Assembly: GCA_041485845.1 (NCBI GenBank)
Contig: JBGPKH010000488.1
Span: 1-7,008, forward strand
Reading direction: 5' to 3'
DNA length: 7,008 nt
Origin: OMOG01 sp041485845
GTDB lineage: Bacteria; Acidobacteriota; Terriglobia; Bryobacterales; Bryobacteraceae
Below are positions 1 through 5,958 of this stretch, piece by piece. The notes beneath the pieces were generated by a model. It saw only the letters and a program-made list of their open reading frames with translations. It made no database searches and was not told the origin of the DNA. A program made the position numbers and the translations under genes. How positions within the stretch are numbered: the first letter of the stretch is position 1; the number at the start of each line of letters is the position of its first letter.

Positions 1-15
1 GCATGGGAGACGACT

Positions 16-43
16 GAGCCGCGACCGCAGGAAGCAGTCTTCA
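16..43. repeat. Dispersed repeat, LPHGRGS family, copy A (degenerate)
   Basis: The core GAGCCGCGACCG is followed by AGGAAGC and GTCTT. The same order occurs at 3932-3960, with one gap and about three substitutions between the copies. This copy lies in the non-coding stretch downstream of the DUF309 gene. Its inner inverted repeat (GACCG with CAGTC) is broken by one mismatch. A separate small inverted repeat, TCAGC-GAC-GCTGA at 41-53, touches its right edge. That repeat has no T-tract, so I do not call a terminator. From memory, repeats of this type are scattered through acidobacterial genomes. Confidence 0.55.
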
Positions 44-60
44 GCGACGCTGACCACGGG

Positions 61-399
61 CTACGCAGTGTGCACCTGGGGAAACTCGACTACCGCCTCG
101 CCCGCTTCGATGCGAGCCAGCACCTCTGCGGCCTCACGATACAGCGTTTCCGTATCGACGCCCTCGCAGAATGGCAGGTAAGGCCCCATCTTGCGCAACG
201 CTTTGCGGAGTTGGCGGCAGGCCCCGGCCGGATTGTCGCGCCGGCAATGATAGAAACCTACGGCGACGTGAATCAGCGACTGGAGGAACAGCCGCCGCGG
301 GCCGCGCTCCGGCGTCCACGCCTCTTCCAGGACTTCGTGGCACTCGAAGAACCGGTTGGAGTTGAAGAGCTGGATGCCTCGCCGCAGGAGATCGTCCAT
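61..399 (-). CDS. DUF309 domain-containing protein
   Basis: This is a 112-residue protein of the DUF309 family, small helical proteins of unknown biochemical function. The family signature is clear near the N-terminus: a LFNSNRFFECHEVLEEAW stretch (FN, FFE, HE, LE and W in the usual spacing). It is followed by an LIHVAVGFYHCRRDNPAGA segment and a KALRKM helix, and covers nearly the full family length. I chose the ATG at 399, which lies 10 bases after the stop of the upstream gene and starts MDDLLRRG, close to the family start. A TTG at 426 would add nine residues and overlap the upstream gene by 17 bases, and it has no ribosome binding site. The site before the ATG (GGAAAT) is also weak, so coupling to the upstream gene is likely. 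It ends in TAG at 61. Family assignment is confident; the role is unknown. Confidence 0.88.
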   Translation of the reverse strand: MDDLLRRGIQLFNSNRFFECHEVLEEAWTPERGPRRLFLQSLIHVAVGFYHCRRDNPAGACRQLRKALRKMGPYLPFCEGVDTETLYREAAEVLARIEAGEAVVEFPQVHTA

Positions 400-409
400 A
401 TTTCCAGTT

Positions 410-1978
410 TCACTCGAATGATCCAAGAGCGCGCAAGGCTGCGCGCAACCTGCGATGCCGCTGCATCAACCGCAGGTAGCGCGCTTCGCTGCCACTCTCC
501 TTGGCCCGGAGAATTTCGGCCGCGGCGGCCTTCTCTTCGGGGGTCCACTCGTCCCGGTCCGGAATTCGGCGCATGACCAGGGCAAGGCCGCTCGACGATT
601 CGGCGCCATCGAATCCCAGCCCGAGTTTGCGGATTCGGAAGCGGTCCCACGCTCCCTTTTCGGCTGCGGGGCCTTCGAAGATGAGGCAATCGGCCGCCAG
701 TTTCTGGAGAGTTCGTTTCGAACTGCGGTAGCCGGGGGTCTGCCGCATGCGGCGCTCCTCGCGGCGCATGAGCGTTTCGACCGCCGGATCCACCGGCCGG
801 AATCCCAGCTTGCGATAGAACCAGAACGCCCCCGAGTCGATGGCCTCCGGGTTCTCGAGGCCGACCTGGTAGGGATCGACCGAGAAGCACGTCACGCCCA
901 GCACCTGGCGGAACAACCGCAGGAGACGCGCATAGAGCCACGCGGTTTCCCCCTCGCGAAACGTGTAGTACAAGTTGAATCCCGTCTCGGCGCGTTCGAA
1001 GAGCGACAGCAGCTCGATGTAGCCGGCAGGCACGCCGTTCTTGAAGAACATCCCCGCGTGGTAGGCCCGCAGCGGCAGCCGCCACTCCGGCGGCACGCCG
1101 AAGAAGTAGATGTCCACGCCGCGCCCCGCATCGGCGTGAAAGACTCCCGCCGGGTCGGGGTGGCTGAAGCCGTACAACTCGCGGTAGCGCATCGCCGAGG
1201 TGTCGAGAATCAGGTCGAGGATCTGGCCCGCTTCCGCGCGGGACAAGCGCCTCACCGGCAACGGCGGCGAGTCCAATTCGCGGGCCAGTGAAATGTCGCT
1301 GCGCCGAAGCAGCGGTGCCGGGTGGCAGTGCAGACTCCGCCGGGGCAAGCGCAGGCGCGATCGCGACGTAGCGGCATTCGCGATCTCCCAGGTGAGCGGC
1401 AACTGCAGCGCATCGTACGACTCGGCCTGAGTCTGGCGCCTGAGCAGCCATGCGAGATCGGTCCCGCCCCGGCCGCGCGCCGCGGCGATCCACTCGCGGA
1501 AAGGCACGTGAGCCTCCACCGGCCACTCCTCGGCCATCAGGGGCAGCAATCGCGAGAGCAACGGGCCGAGCCGATCCACTTCGTCGTAACAGTCCCAGGC
1601 GATGTCGATATTGCGCGGATGGCGCGCCGCGAGCTTCCGGGCCACCTCGTAACTGAATACCGCGGTGAGCGACGTGCCGGCGATACCGGACACCTCGGGA
1701 TCCGCCAAGGCCGCAAACTCGTCCGCGGGCAATTCCGCGACGCGCCGGCCGAAGGAGAAGAGGATCGCGTCCGCCAGTCTCGCCACCTTCGGATTCGGCG
1801 GATACGCGCGCAGGAACAGCGCGGTCTCATGCAGGCGAATCAGGCTGGGGGCGGCGCGTAAACGCCATCGGGCGGCCGTCGCCAGCAAGCGTTCCAGCGG
1901 AGCGGTGTTGCGCGAGCCGTAGCGGGCCTTCCAGGCTTCCAGGCGGTTCAGAACTGTGAGGTCATTCTTACTTGGCAA
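410..1978 (-). CDS. Hypothetical protein with GNAT-like C-terminal half
   Basis: This 522-residue protein is not one I recognise by name. Residues 1-230 are largely helical and rich in Leu, Ala and Arg. Residues about 285-400 resemble an acetyltransferase (GNAT) fold: a strand ending in GVPAGYIELLSLF (315-327), FNLYYTFREGETAWLYARLL (334-353) and, most tellingly, SGAFWFYRKLGFRPVD (382-397), which matches the Y-x-K-x-GF end of GNAT motif B. The usual acetyl-CoA loop (Q/R-x-x-G-x-G/A) is not evident, so activity cannot be claimed. The last 110 residues are charged and helical. Only a TTG start at 1978 gives the full frame: a TGA lies in frame just upstream and the first internal ATG is at residue 148. 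The ribosome binding site is weak. The gene probably forms a two-gene unit with the DUF309 gene, which begins 10 bases after its TGA. Confidence 0.85.
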   Translation of the reverse strand: MPSKNDLTVLNRLEAWKARYGSRNTAPLERLLATAARWRLRAAPSLIRLHETALFLRAYPPNPKVARLADAILFSFGRRVAELPADEFAALADPEVSGIAGTSLTAVFSYEVARKLAARHPRNIDIAWDCYDEVDRLGPLLSRLLPLMAEEWPVEAHVPFREWIAAARGRGGTDLAWLLRRQTQAESYDALQLPLTWEIANAATSRSRLRLPRRSLHCHPAPLLRRSDISLARELDSPPLPVRRLSRAEAGQILDLILDTSAMRYRELYGFSHPDPAGVFHADAGRGVDIYFFGVPPEWRLPLRAYHAGMFFKNGVPAGYIELLSLFERAETGFNLYYTFREGETAWLYARLLRLFRQVLGVTCFSVDPYQVGLENPEAIDSGAFWFYRKLGFRPVDPAVETLMRREERRMRQTPGYRSSKRTLQKLAADCLIFEGPAAEKGAWDRFRIRKLGLGFDGAESSSGLALVMRRIPDRDEWTPEEKAAAAEILRAKESGSEARYLRLMQRHRRLRAALRALGSFE

Positions 1979-2118
1979 AAGCGATCATCCATACAAAAAA
2001 TAGTAGGTAATAGTACTGGTTCACTGTTTGCGCTTTACCATACATTATCAACGACTTGGCTTCGAACAGGCGGGTGGTTGCACAATTGCGAAGCACTGAT
2101 CCGCGACTCGGAGGGGTT
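1979..2118. promoter_or_regulatory. AT-rich divergent intergenic region with candidate promoters
   Basis: This 140-base gap lies between the start of the 522-residue gene (minus) and the start of the small plus-strand gene. Bases 1985-2050 are clearly more AT-rich than the flanking genes. Toward the plus strand, TTCACT at 2020-2025 and CATTAT at 2043-2048 are 17 bases apart, each matching four of six positions of the sigma-70 -35 and -10 boxes. Toward the minus strand the sequence TACTAT occurs twice (the complements of the ATAGTA and ATAGTA-like stretch at 2000-2016). These are weak matches. Position and composition argue for promoters better than the hexamers do. Confidence 0.4.
2110..2114 (+). 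promoter_or_regulatory. Ribosome binding site deciding the start of the small CDS
   Basis: GGAGG sits 4 bases before the ATG at 2119 and is one of the two best Shine-Dalgarno matches in the window. It supports the ATG over an in-frame TTG at 2056 that would add 21 residues. The GGAGG lies inside the extended frame, which would place it in coding sequence. Confidence 0.7.
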
Positions 2119-2334
2119 ATGTCACATGGTCAAACGGAGATTCCAGAGATTCAGAAGACACTCCGGCAGTTCCGCGAACATAGACGGCTGGTTGGTCTGG
2201 TCAAGACGATGGCTCTCGAGATCGAGCGCCTGGATGACGACAATGTTCAGCTCCGCGCTGCCGCGTCGATGTACCGTGAGGCGATCCGCCGGGCGGCGGA
2301 CAAGGCTTCCTCTACGTCACTCCGTAGCGCCTGA
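2119..2334 (+). CDS. Small hypothetical protein, coiled-coil-like
   Basis: This 71-residue protein begins MSHGQTEIPEIQ and ends in TGA at 2334. It has no signal peptide or membrane segment. Residues 9-60 are almost entirely helix-favouring and highly charged, with hydrophobic residues spaced 3-4 apart (LVGLVKTMALEIERLDDDNVQLRAAA). A short coiled coil is therefore likely, of the kind found in small adaptor or regulatory proteins. I do not recognise the family. Support comes from the strong ribosome binding site and from the AT-rich promoter-like region upstream. The body has GC-rich third positions and the first codons are more AT-rich. Its last 23 bases overlap the 3' end of the convergent TPR gene. 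It might bind DNA or a partner protein, but nothing in the sequence shows which. Confidence 0.65.
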   Translation: MSHGQTEIPEIQKTLRQFREHRRLVGLVKTMALEIERLDDDNVQLRAAASMYREAIRRAADKASSTSLRSA

Positions 2335-2653
2335 GTAACCCGGCAGCGCGCGGATCGCCGGCCTTCTCCGCCGCGCGCGCATGCCGCCAAGCGGCCTGGT
2401 AATCTTCCTTCACGGCATATATCTCGGCGAGCGCCGCGTGGGCTTCCGCGAAGGCTTCGTCCAGGCGCACCGCTTCCAGCAGCAGGCCCAGCGATTCCTC
2501 CTGCCGGCCTTCCATGCGATAGAGCTGGGCCAGGTGGAAATACGGCCGCGCATTGCCGGGCTCGCGAGCGATCCAGGCCCGCTGCTCTTCCCTATGCCGG
2601 CGCGTTTCGTCATCGAGCGCCGGCTGAATCACTTCCTTGCGCCAGAAGCTCAC
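2312..2653 (-). CDS. Small tetratricopeptide repeat (TPR) protein
   Basis: This 113-residue protein carries two TPR units. Unit one spans about residues 35-68 (ARPYFHLAQLYRMEGRQEES, then a LLLEAVRLDEA helix). Unit two spans about 69-102 (EAHAALAEIYAVKEDYQAAW, then HARAAEKAGDP). Both show the TPR pattern of W/Y-x2-L-G/A and A-P/A-type positions. The first 30 residues are charged and helical, with no signal peptide. TPR units mediate protein-protein contacts, so a scaffold or adaptor role in the cytoplasm is likely, partner unknown. Translation starts at GTG, which overlaps the TGA of the glycerate kinase gene by 4 bases (GTGA), with an AGGAG site 7 bases upstream. It is the last gene of the four-gene operon and ends tail to tail with the small plus-strand gene. 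Confidence 0.85.
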   Translation of the reverse strand: MSFWRKEVIQPALDDETRRHREEQRAWIAREPGNARPYFHLAQLYRMEGRQEESLGLLLEAVRLDEAFAEAHAALAEIYAVKEDYQAAWRHARAAEKAGDPRAAGLLRRYGVT

Positions 2654-3972
2654 CTGGCGGCTCCTACCAGAACGATCCGCACATCCATCACGTTGGTATT
2701 GGTGGGGCCGGTGATCACCAGGTCTCCGAGCGATTCGAAATAACGGTAGGAATTGTTTTCGTCCAGGTAGCGGCGAGCGTCCGGGTTGCGGCGCAGCGTG
2801 CCGCCATCGGCCAGCGCGCCCGCGGCATCGGTGGGACCATCGCTGCCGTCGGTGCCCGCGCTGAAAACCACTACGCCCGGAAGTCCCGCGATGTCGATGG
2901 CCGCCGCCAGCACGAATTCCTGGTTCCGCCCGCCGAGTCCATCGCCCTTCAGGGTCACCGTGGTCTCACCGCCGGTGATGATGCACGCCGGCGCCTTCAC
3001 GGGCTTCGACGCCAGCACCACCTCACGCGCGATGGCGGCGTGCATGCGTGCGATCTCGCGGGTTTCGCCCTGGATCTCGCTGGCCAGGACGAGGGTGCGG
3101 TATCCCAGCTCCCGCGCCCGCCGCGCCGCCCGATCGAGCGCCAGGCGATTGCTGCCCACCACGGTGTTGCGCACTCGCCGGAAGACCGGGTCCGCGGGCT
3201 TCGGCGTTTCCGCGATCTCGCCGCGCAGTCCCCGCTCGATGCGCTCGCGCACGCTGGCGGGGGCCTTCCCATAGATGCCGTACTTCTCGAGGATCTTCGC
3301 GGCATCGAGGAAGGTGGAAGCGTCGGGGGCCGTGGGACCGGAGCCGATCACATCCAGATCGTCGCCGATGACATCGGAGAGCAACAGCGATTCCACCGCC
3401 GCGGGGGCAGCCAGCCTGGCCAATTGGCCGCCCTTAATGCTCGAGATGTGCTTGCGCACGGCGTTGATCTCGTGGATATTCGCCCCGCAGGCGAGCAGCA
3501 GCCGCGTCACCGATTGCTTCTCTTCGAGCGTGATGGGTTCGGCCGGCAGCGGCAGCAGCGCCGATCCGCCGCCCGAGATCAGGCACACCACGGCATCGTC
3601 CTTCTGCGCGGCCGCGGCGATCTGCGCGATCCGCGCGGCGCCCGCTGCACCGCGCTCATCGGGCAGCGGGTGGCCGCACTCATTCAGCTCGATGCGGCGC
3701 AAGCGGGCCAGGTGGCCATACTTCACGTTGATCAGCCCGCCCGAGATGCGGCGTCCCAGGACCCGTTCGGCGGCCTGCGCCATGGAAGCCCCGGCTTTGC
3801 CCGCGCCAATCACATAGATACTGCGGAAGGGGGAAGCGTCCCACCGCTCCAGGCGCCGCTCGACGGCCCTCGCCGGGTCGGCCGCGGCCAGCCCCGCGCG
3901 AAAAATCGCGAGCGCGTGCCGGCGCAAGAGAGAGCCGCGACCGTGAGGAAGCGGTCTTTGTTTGGTGCTCAT
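2650..3972 (-). CDS. Glycerate 2-kinase, DUF4147/MOFRL family
   Basis: This 440-residue enzyme phosphorylates glycerate to 2-phosphoglycerate with ATP in the cytoplasm, feeding lower glycolysis. Family landmarks occur in order: VIGAGKA (54-60, with the conserved Lys59), LISGGGSAL (131-139), NAVRKHIS and KGG (170-182), LSDVIGDDLDVIGSGPT (198-214), VVGSN (271-275), then the C-terminal MOFRL domain with GGETTVT (334-340), GGRNQEF (347-353), GTDGSDGPTDAAGA (373-386) and GPTNTNVMD (422-430). Length is normal for the family. I chose the ATG at 3972, which overlaps the aroK stop as ATGA; a longer frame to 4041 would run deep into aroK. Residues 5-14 (QRPLPHGRGS) are encoded by a copy of a dispersed repeat, and conserved sequence starts near residue 17. 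No clear ribosome binding site is seen, consistent with coupling. Lack of typical GlxK or GLYK features rules out the other glycerate kinase classes. Confidence 0.95.
   Translation of the reverse strand: MSTKQRPLPHGRGSLLRRHALAIFRAGLAAADPARAVERRLERWDASPFRSIYVIGAGKAGASMAQAAERVLGRRISGGLINVKYGHLARLRRIELNECGHPLPDERGAAGAARIAQIAAAAQKDDAVVCLISGGGSALLPLPAEPITLEEKQSVTRLLLACGANIHEINAVRKHISSIKGGQLARLAAPAAVESLLLSDVIGDDLDVIGSGPTAPDASTFLDAAKILEKYGIYGKAPASVRERIERGLRGEIAETPKPADPVFRRVRNTVVGSNRLALDRAARRARELGYRTLVLASEIQGETREIARMHAAIAREVVLASKPVKAPACIITGGETTVTLKGDGLGGRNQEFVLAAAIDIAGLPGVVVFSAGTDGSDGPTDAAGALADGGTLRRNPDARRYLDENNSYRYFESLGDLVITGPTNTNVMDVRIVLVGAAR
2661..2666 (-). promoter_or_regulatory. Ribosome binding site for the TPR gene
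   Basis: On the minus strand TAGGAG lies 7 bases before the GTG at 2653. It is embedded in the last codons of the glycerate kinase gene. It supports the unusual GTG start and the 4-base overlap as the true start. Confidence 0.7.
3932..3960. repeat. Dispersed repeat, LPHGRGS family, copy B
   Basis: This copy has GAGCCGCGACCG, then TGAGGAAGCGGTCTTTG. It contains a perfect inverted repeat, GACCG at 3939-3943 with CGGTC at 3952-3956, around an 8-base loop. It matches copy A at 16-43 apart from one gap and a few substitutions. It lies inside the start of the glycerate kinase gene, where its complement is read in frame as QRPLPHGRGS. Confidence 0.65.
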
Positions 3973-4499
3973 CGGAACAACGGGTGCCGCACGATGGCTT
4001 CCACCGTAACCTCCGGATCGTCGCTCTCGATCGGCACGCAAATCTCCGCGATCCCGTACGCCTCGCGGCGGGCCTCATACAACGCGGCAAACTTCTCGGG
4101 ATACTGGGCCAACGGCCGGTGAGTGGTCTTGGCAACCCGCCGCTGCACCACGTCGAACGGGCAATCGAGCCAGACGCTGATGCCATTGTTCGCCAGCAGG
4201 CGGCGGTTCGCCGGCTCGACGAAAGCGCCTCCTCCGAGCGCCAATACGGCCGGACGGCCGCGCTCGATCCAGCGGACGTGCTGGCGGATGATGCCGGCTT
4301 CGATGCGCCGGAACTCCGCCTCGCCCCGATTCGTGAAAATCTCGGCAATCGTCATCTTCTCCGCGGACTCGATTTCGTCGTCCGTGTCGAAGAAGTTCCA
4401 TCCCAACCGATGGGCCAGGTGGCGGCCCACGGTGGACTTGCCGGAGGCCATGAAGCCCACCACATAGATGCCGGGGGTGCGCTTGAGGCTGATGTTCAT
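3969..4499 (-). CDS. aroK: Shikimate kinase
   Basis: This 176-residue enzyme transfers phosphate from ATP to shikimate, giving shikimate 3-phosphate, the fifth step of chorismate synthesis. All key sites are present: P-loop GFMASGKST (15-23, Lys21), DTDDEIE (38-44) with Asp38 and Asp40 for shikimate and magnesium, FRRIE (63-67) with the shikimate-binding Arg64, GGG (89-91), the LID arginine in HRPLA (Arg128), and YEARREAY (141-148) with Arg144. Length is that of stand-alone AroK. The ATG at 4499 overlaps the stop of the reductase gene as ATGA, and its own TGA overlaps the glycerate kinase start. A longer frame to 4640 would lie in the reductase gene and adds only non-conserved residues. It is in the middle of a tightly coupled operon, although no other shikimate pathway gene is in view. 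Confidence 0.96.
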   Translation of the reverse strand: MNISLKRTPGIYVVGFMASGKSTVGRHLAHRLGWNFFDTDDEIESAEKMTIAEIFTNRGEAEFRRIEAGIIRQHVRWIERGRPAVLALGGGAFVEPANRRLLANNGISVWLDCPFDVVQRRVAKTTHRPLAQYPEKFAALYEARREAYGIAEICVPIESDDPEVTVEAIVRHPLFR

Positions 4500-5269
4500 G
4501 CCGTTTCGTTCATCTCCGCCATGCGAGCTTCCACGATCGCCGGGAACAGCCGCGCGGCGGCCACCAGCAGCCAGCCCACCGCGGGCGTGACGATGGTGCG
4601 GGCGTCCCGTTCCACGCCGCGGCGAATGGCGAGCGCGCACTCCTCGGCGCCGATCGCGGCCCGCCGCGCGCGGATCACCTTTTCGGGCACCTGGCCGGCG
4701 GTGATGTTTTTCTGGAAACCGGTCCTCACGTACCCTGGACAGACCAGCATGGTTTTGACGTTATCGCGCCGAAGCTCCATGCGCAAGCCCTCGGTCAGCG
4801 AGCTCAGCGCATACTTGGAGGCGCTGTACAATGTCATCCAGGGCAGCGTAATTTTGCCGCCGATCGAGCTGACGTTGACGATCATGCCGCTGCGCCGCGC
4901 GCGCATCTGCGGGACTACCAGTTGCGTCATCCCCAGCGCGGCGAAGAAATTCAGTTCCATGAGCCGGCGCGTCTGTTCCATGGGCGCGCTCCAGGAGGGG
5001 AGATAGAAGCCCACTCCGGCGTTGTTGATCAGGATGTCGATGGCTCCGAACCGCTCCAGAGTGCGTTCCACGACGCGCCGGCGGACCTCTTCGTTCGTCA
5101 GGTCTCCGGCCGTGACCAAGCCATTCCGCCCGGCGGCGCGCCTCAGTCCTTCTTCGCTACGCGCGGTCAGCGAGAGCCTGGCGCCGGACCGCGCGAACTC
5201 CGCCGCGCAGGCCGCGCCGATCCCTTGGGACGCTCCAGTGACGATTATGACTTTGCCGTCAATTCGCAT
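4496..5269 (-). CDS. Short-chain dehydrogenase/reductase (SDR)
   Basis: This 257-residue NAD(P)-dependent oxidoreductase is of the classical SDR family. The Rossmann motif TGASQGIG is at 11-18, NNAG at 82-85, and the catalytic tetrad is Asn107, Ser135 (in VSSIGG), Tyr148 and Lys152 (YSASK), followed by CPGYVRT (177-183). Arg37 in TAR after the second strand hints at a preference for NADP. Substrate cannot be told. The C-terminal stretch TPAVGWLLVAAARLFPAIV (about 228-246) is hydrophobic and could bind the membrane, as in DHRS7-like or DltE-like SDRs. The ATG at 5269 starts directly at MRIDGKV, the usual SDR start. A longer frame to 5398 would read through a dispersed repeat and into the divergent gene. 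It is the first gene of the operon and overlaps aroK by 4 bases. Confidence 0.93.
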   Translation of the reverse strand: MRIDGKVIIVTGASQGIGAACAAEFARSGARLSLTARSEEGLRRAAGRNGLVTAGDLTNEEVRRRVVERTLERFGAIDILINNAGVGFYLPSWSAPMEQTRRLMELNFFAALGMTQLVVPQMRARRSGMIVNVSSIGGKITLPWMTLYSASKYALSSLTEGLRMELRRDNVKTMLVCPGYVRTGFQKNITAGQVPEKVIRARRAAIGAEECALAIRRGVERDARTIVTPAVGWLLVAAARLFPAIVEARMAEMNETA

Positions 5270-5280
5270 GGGATTGCGGC

Positions 5281-5310
5281 GACAGACAGGCTGGAGGCCT
5301 GTCCCACTGC
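5281..5310. repeat. Palindromic dispersed repeat, GTGLQPV family
   Basis: A perfect 7-bp inverted repeat, GACAGGC at 5285-5291 and GCCTGTC at 5297-5303, surrounds a 5-base loop TGGAG. It is followed by CCACTGC. On the minus strand one frame would read SGTGLQPVCR, a peptide I recall as frequent in spurious extensions of acidobacterial genes, which is why I call it a dispersed repeat. It fills much of the 55-base divergent gap between the SDR gene and the Lon-domain gene. It has no T-tract and sits between divergent starts, so it is not a terminator. It might affect either promoter. Confidence 0.6.
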
Positions 5311-5312
5311 GC

Positions 5313-5318
5313 CATAAT
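5313..5318 (+). promoter_or_regulatory. Candidate -10 box for the Lon-domain gene
   Basis: CATAAT matches five of six bases of the sigma-70 -10 consensus. It ends 6 bases before the ATG at 5325, exactly where a -10 box would be if the A of the ATG were the first transcribed base. No good -35 box is found 16-18 bases upstream, where the palindromic repeat lies. No Shine-Dalgarno sequence precedes the ATG. A leaderless transcript is possible. Confidence 0.35.
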
Positions 5319-5324
5319 GGTAAC

Positions 5325-5954
5325 ATGCCCTCGCGGCTCATCCCGCTGTTCCCGTTGCAGGTGGTGGTTTTTCCCCGAACGCAACTGCCGCTGCACATCT
5401 TCGAGGAGCGCTACAAGGACATGGTGGGAGCCGCCATCAACGACAACTCCGAGTTTGGCATCGTTCTTGCAAAGGACGATGGCATCGTGAATGCCGGCTG
5501 CACGGTGATGGTCGAAAAAGTGGTCGAGCGGTATCCCGACGGCCGCATGGACATCCTCACCCGCGGCCAAAGGCGCTTTGAGATCGTGGCCCTCAACGAG
5601 GAGAAGGACTATCTTCAGGGCGAGGTCAACTTTTTCGACGACGACGATTTTACCGCGGCTCCGGCCGAACTGCGCGAGCAGGTGCTTTCCCGTTACCGGG
5701 CCCTGAGCGCGTTGTCCGCCTCGCGCGATCACGGGGAACCCAACCTGTCCGACCCGCAGCTCAGCTTCCAACTCGCCCAGGCCGTGCCGGACCTCGATTT
5801 CCTCAACGCCCTGCTGCGCCACCGCTCGGAAACGGGCCGGCTCAAACAGTTGAACCATTTTCTGGGCGAGTACATTCCGCGCCAGCGCACCGTCGAGCGC
5901 ATGCGCCAACTGGCGCCGACCAACGGCTGCGGCGGAAAACCCGTGGGGTTGTAA
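5325..5954 (+). CDS. Stand-alone LON substrate-binding domain protein
   Basis: This 209-residue protein consists of the N-terminal substrate-binding domain of Lon protease (LON/PUA-like fold) without the ATPase or the Ser-Lys protease domains. The diagnostic start is IPLFPLQVVVFPRTQLPLHIFEERY (residues 6-30); it continues with FGIVLAKDDG, GCTVMVEKVVERYPDGRMDILTRGQRRFEI (58-87) and a helical bundle ending in LLRHRSETGRLKQLNHFLGEY. A run of four Asp follows strand NFF near residue 104. Such proteins are common in bacteria and are thought to bind protein substrates or partners; no catalytic role is shown. I chose the ATG at 5325 because it places the family motif at once; upstream frame is antisense to the SDR gene and crosses the repeat. 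The next gene begins 4 bases after its TAA. Confidence 0.93.
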   Translation: MPSRLIPLFPLQVVVFPRTQLPLHIFEERYKDMVGAAINDNSEFGIVLAKDDGIVNAGCTVMVEKVVERYPDGRMDILTRGQRRFEIVALNEEKDYLQGEVNFFDDDDFTAAPAELREQVLSRYRALSALSASRDHGEPNLSDPQLSFQLAQAVPDLDFLNALLRHRSETGRLKQLNHFLGEYIPRQRTVERMRQLAPTNGCGGKPVGL

Positions 5955-5958
5955 GGGC

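Noticed and set aside
273..1526. 417-codon minus-strand frame overlapping the 522-residue gene in another frame
   Set aside because: It is Arg/Pro/Gly-rich shadow sequence of the overlapping gene. It has no domain and would overlap the DUF309 gene as well.
2078..2338. 86-codon plus-strand frame overlapping the small coiled-coil gene
   Set aside because: It has no ribosome binding site, and its composition is rich in Arg, Ser and Trp as in out-of-frame readings. The frame at 2119 has the GGAGG site.
3040..4122. 360-codon open frame on the plus strand opposite glycerate kinase and aroK
   Set aside because: The minus strand carries two families with all catalytic motifs. The plus product is Arg/Gln/His-rich with no domain, and has no ribosome binding site.
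5285..5303. Hairpin considered as an intrinsic terminator
   Set aside because: It has no T-tract on either strand and lies between divergent gene starts, so it terminates no adjacent gene.
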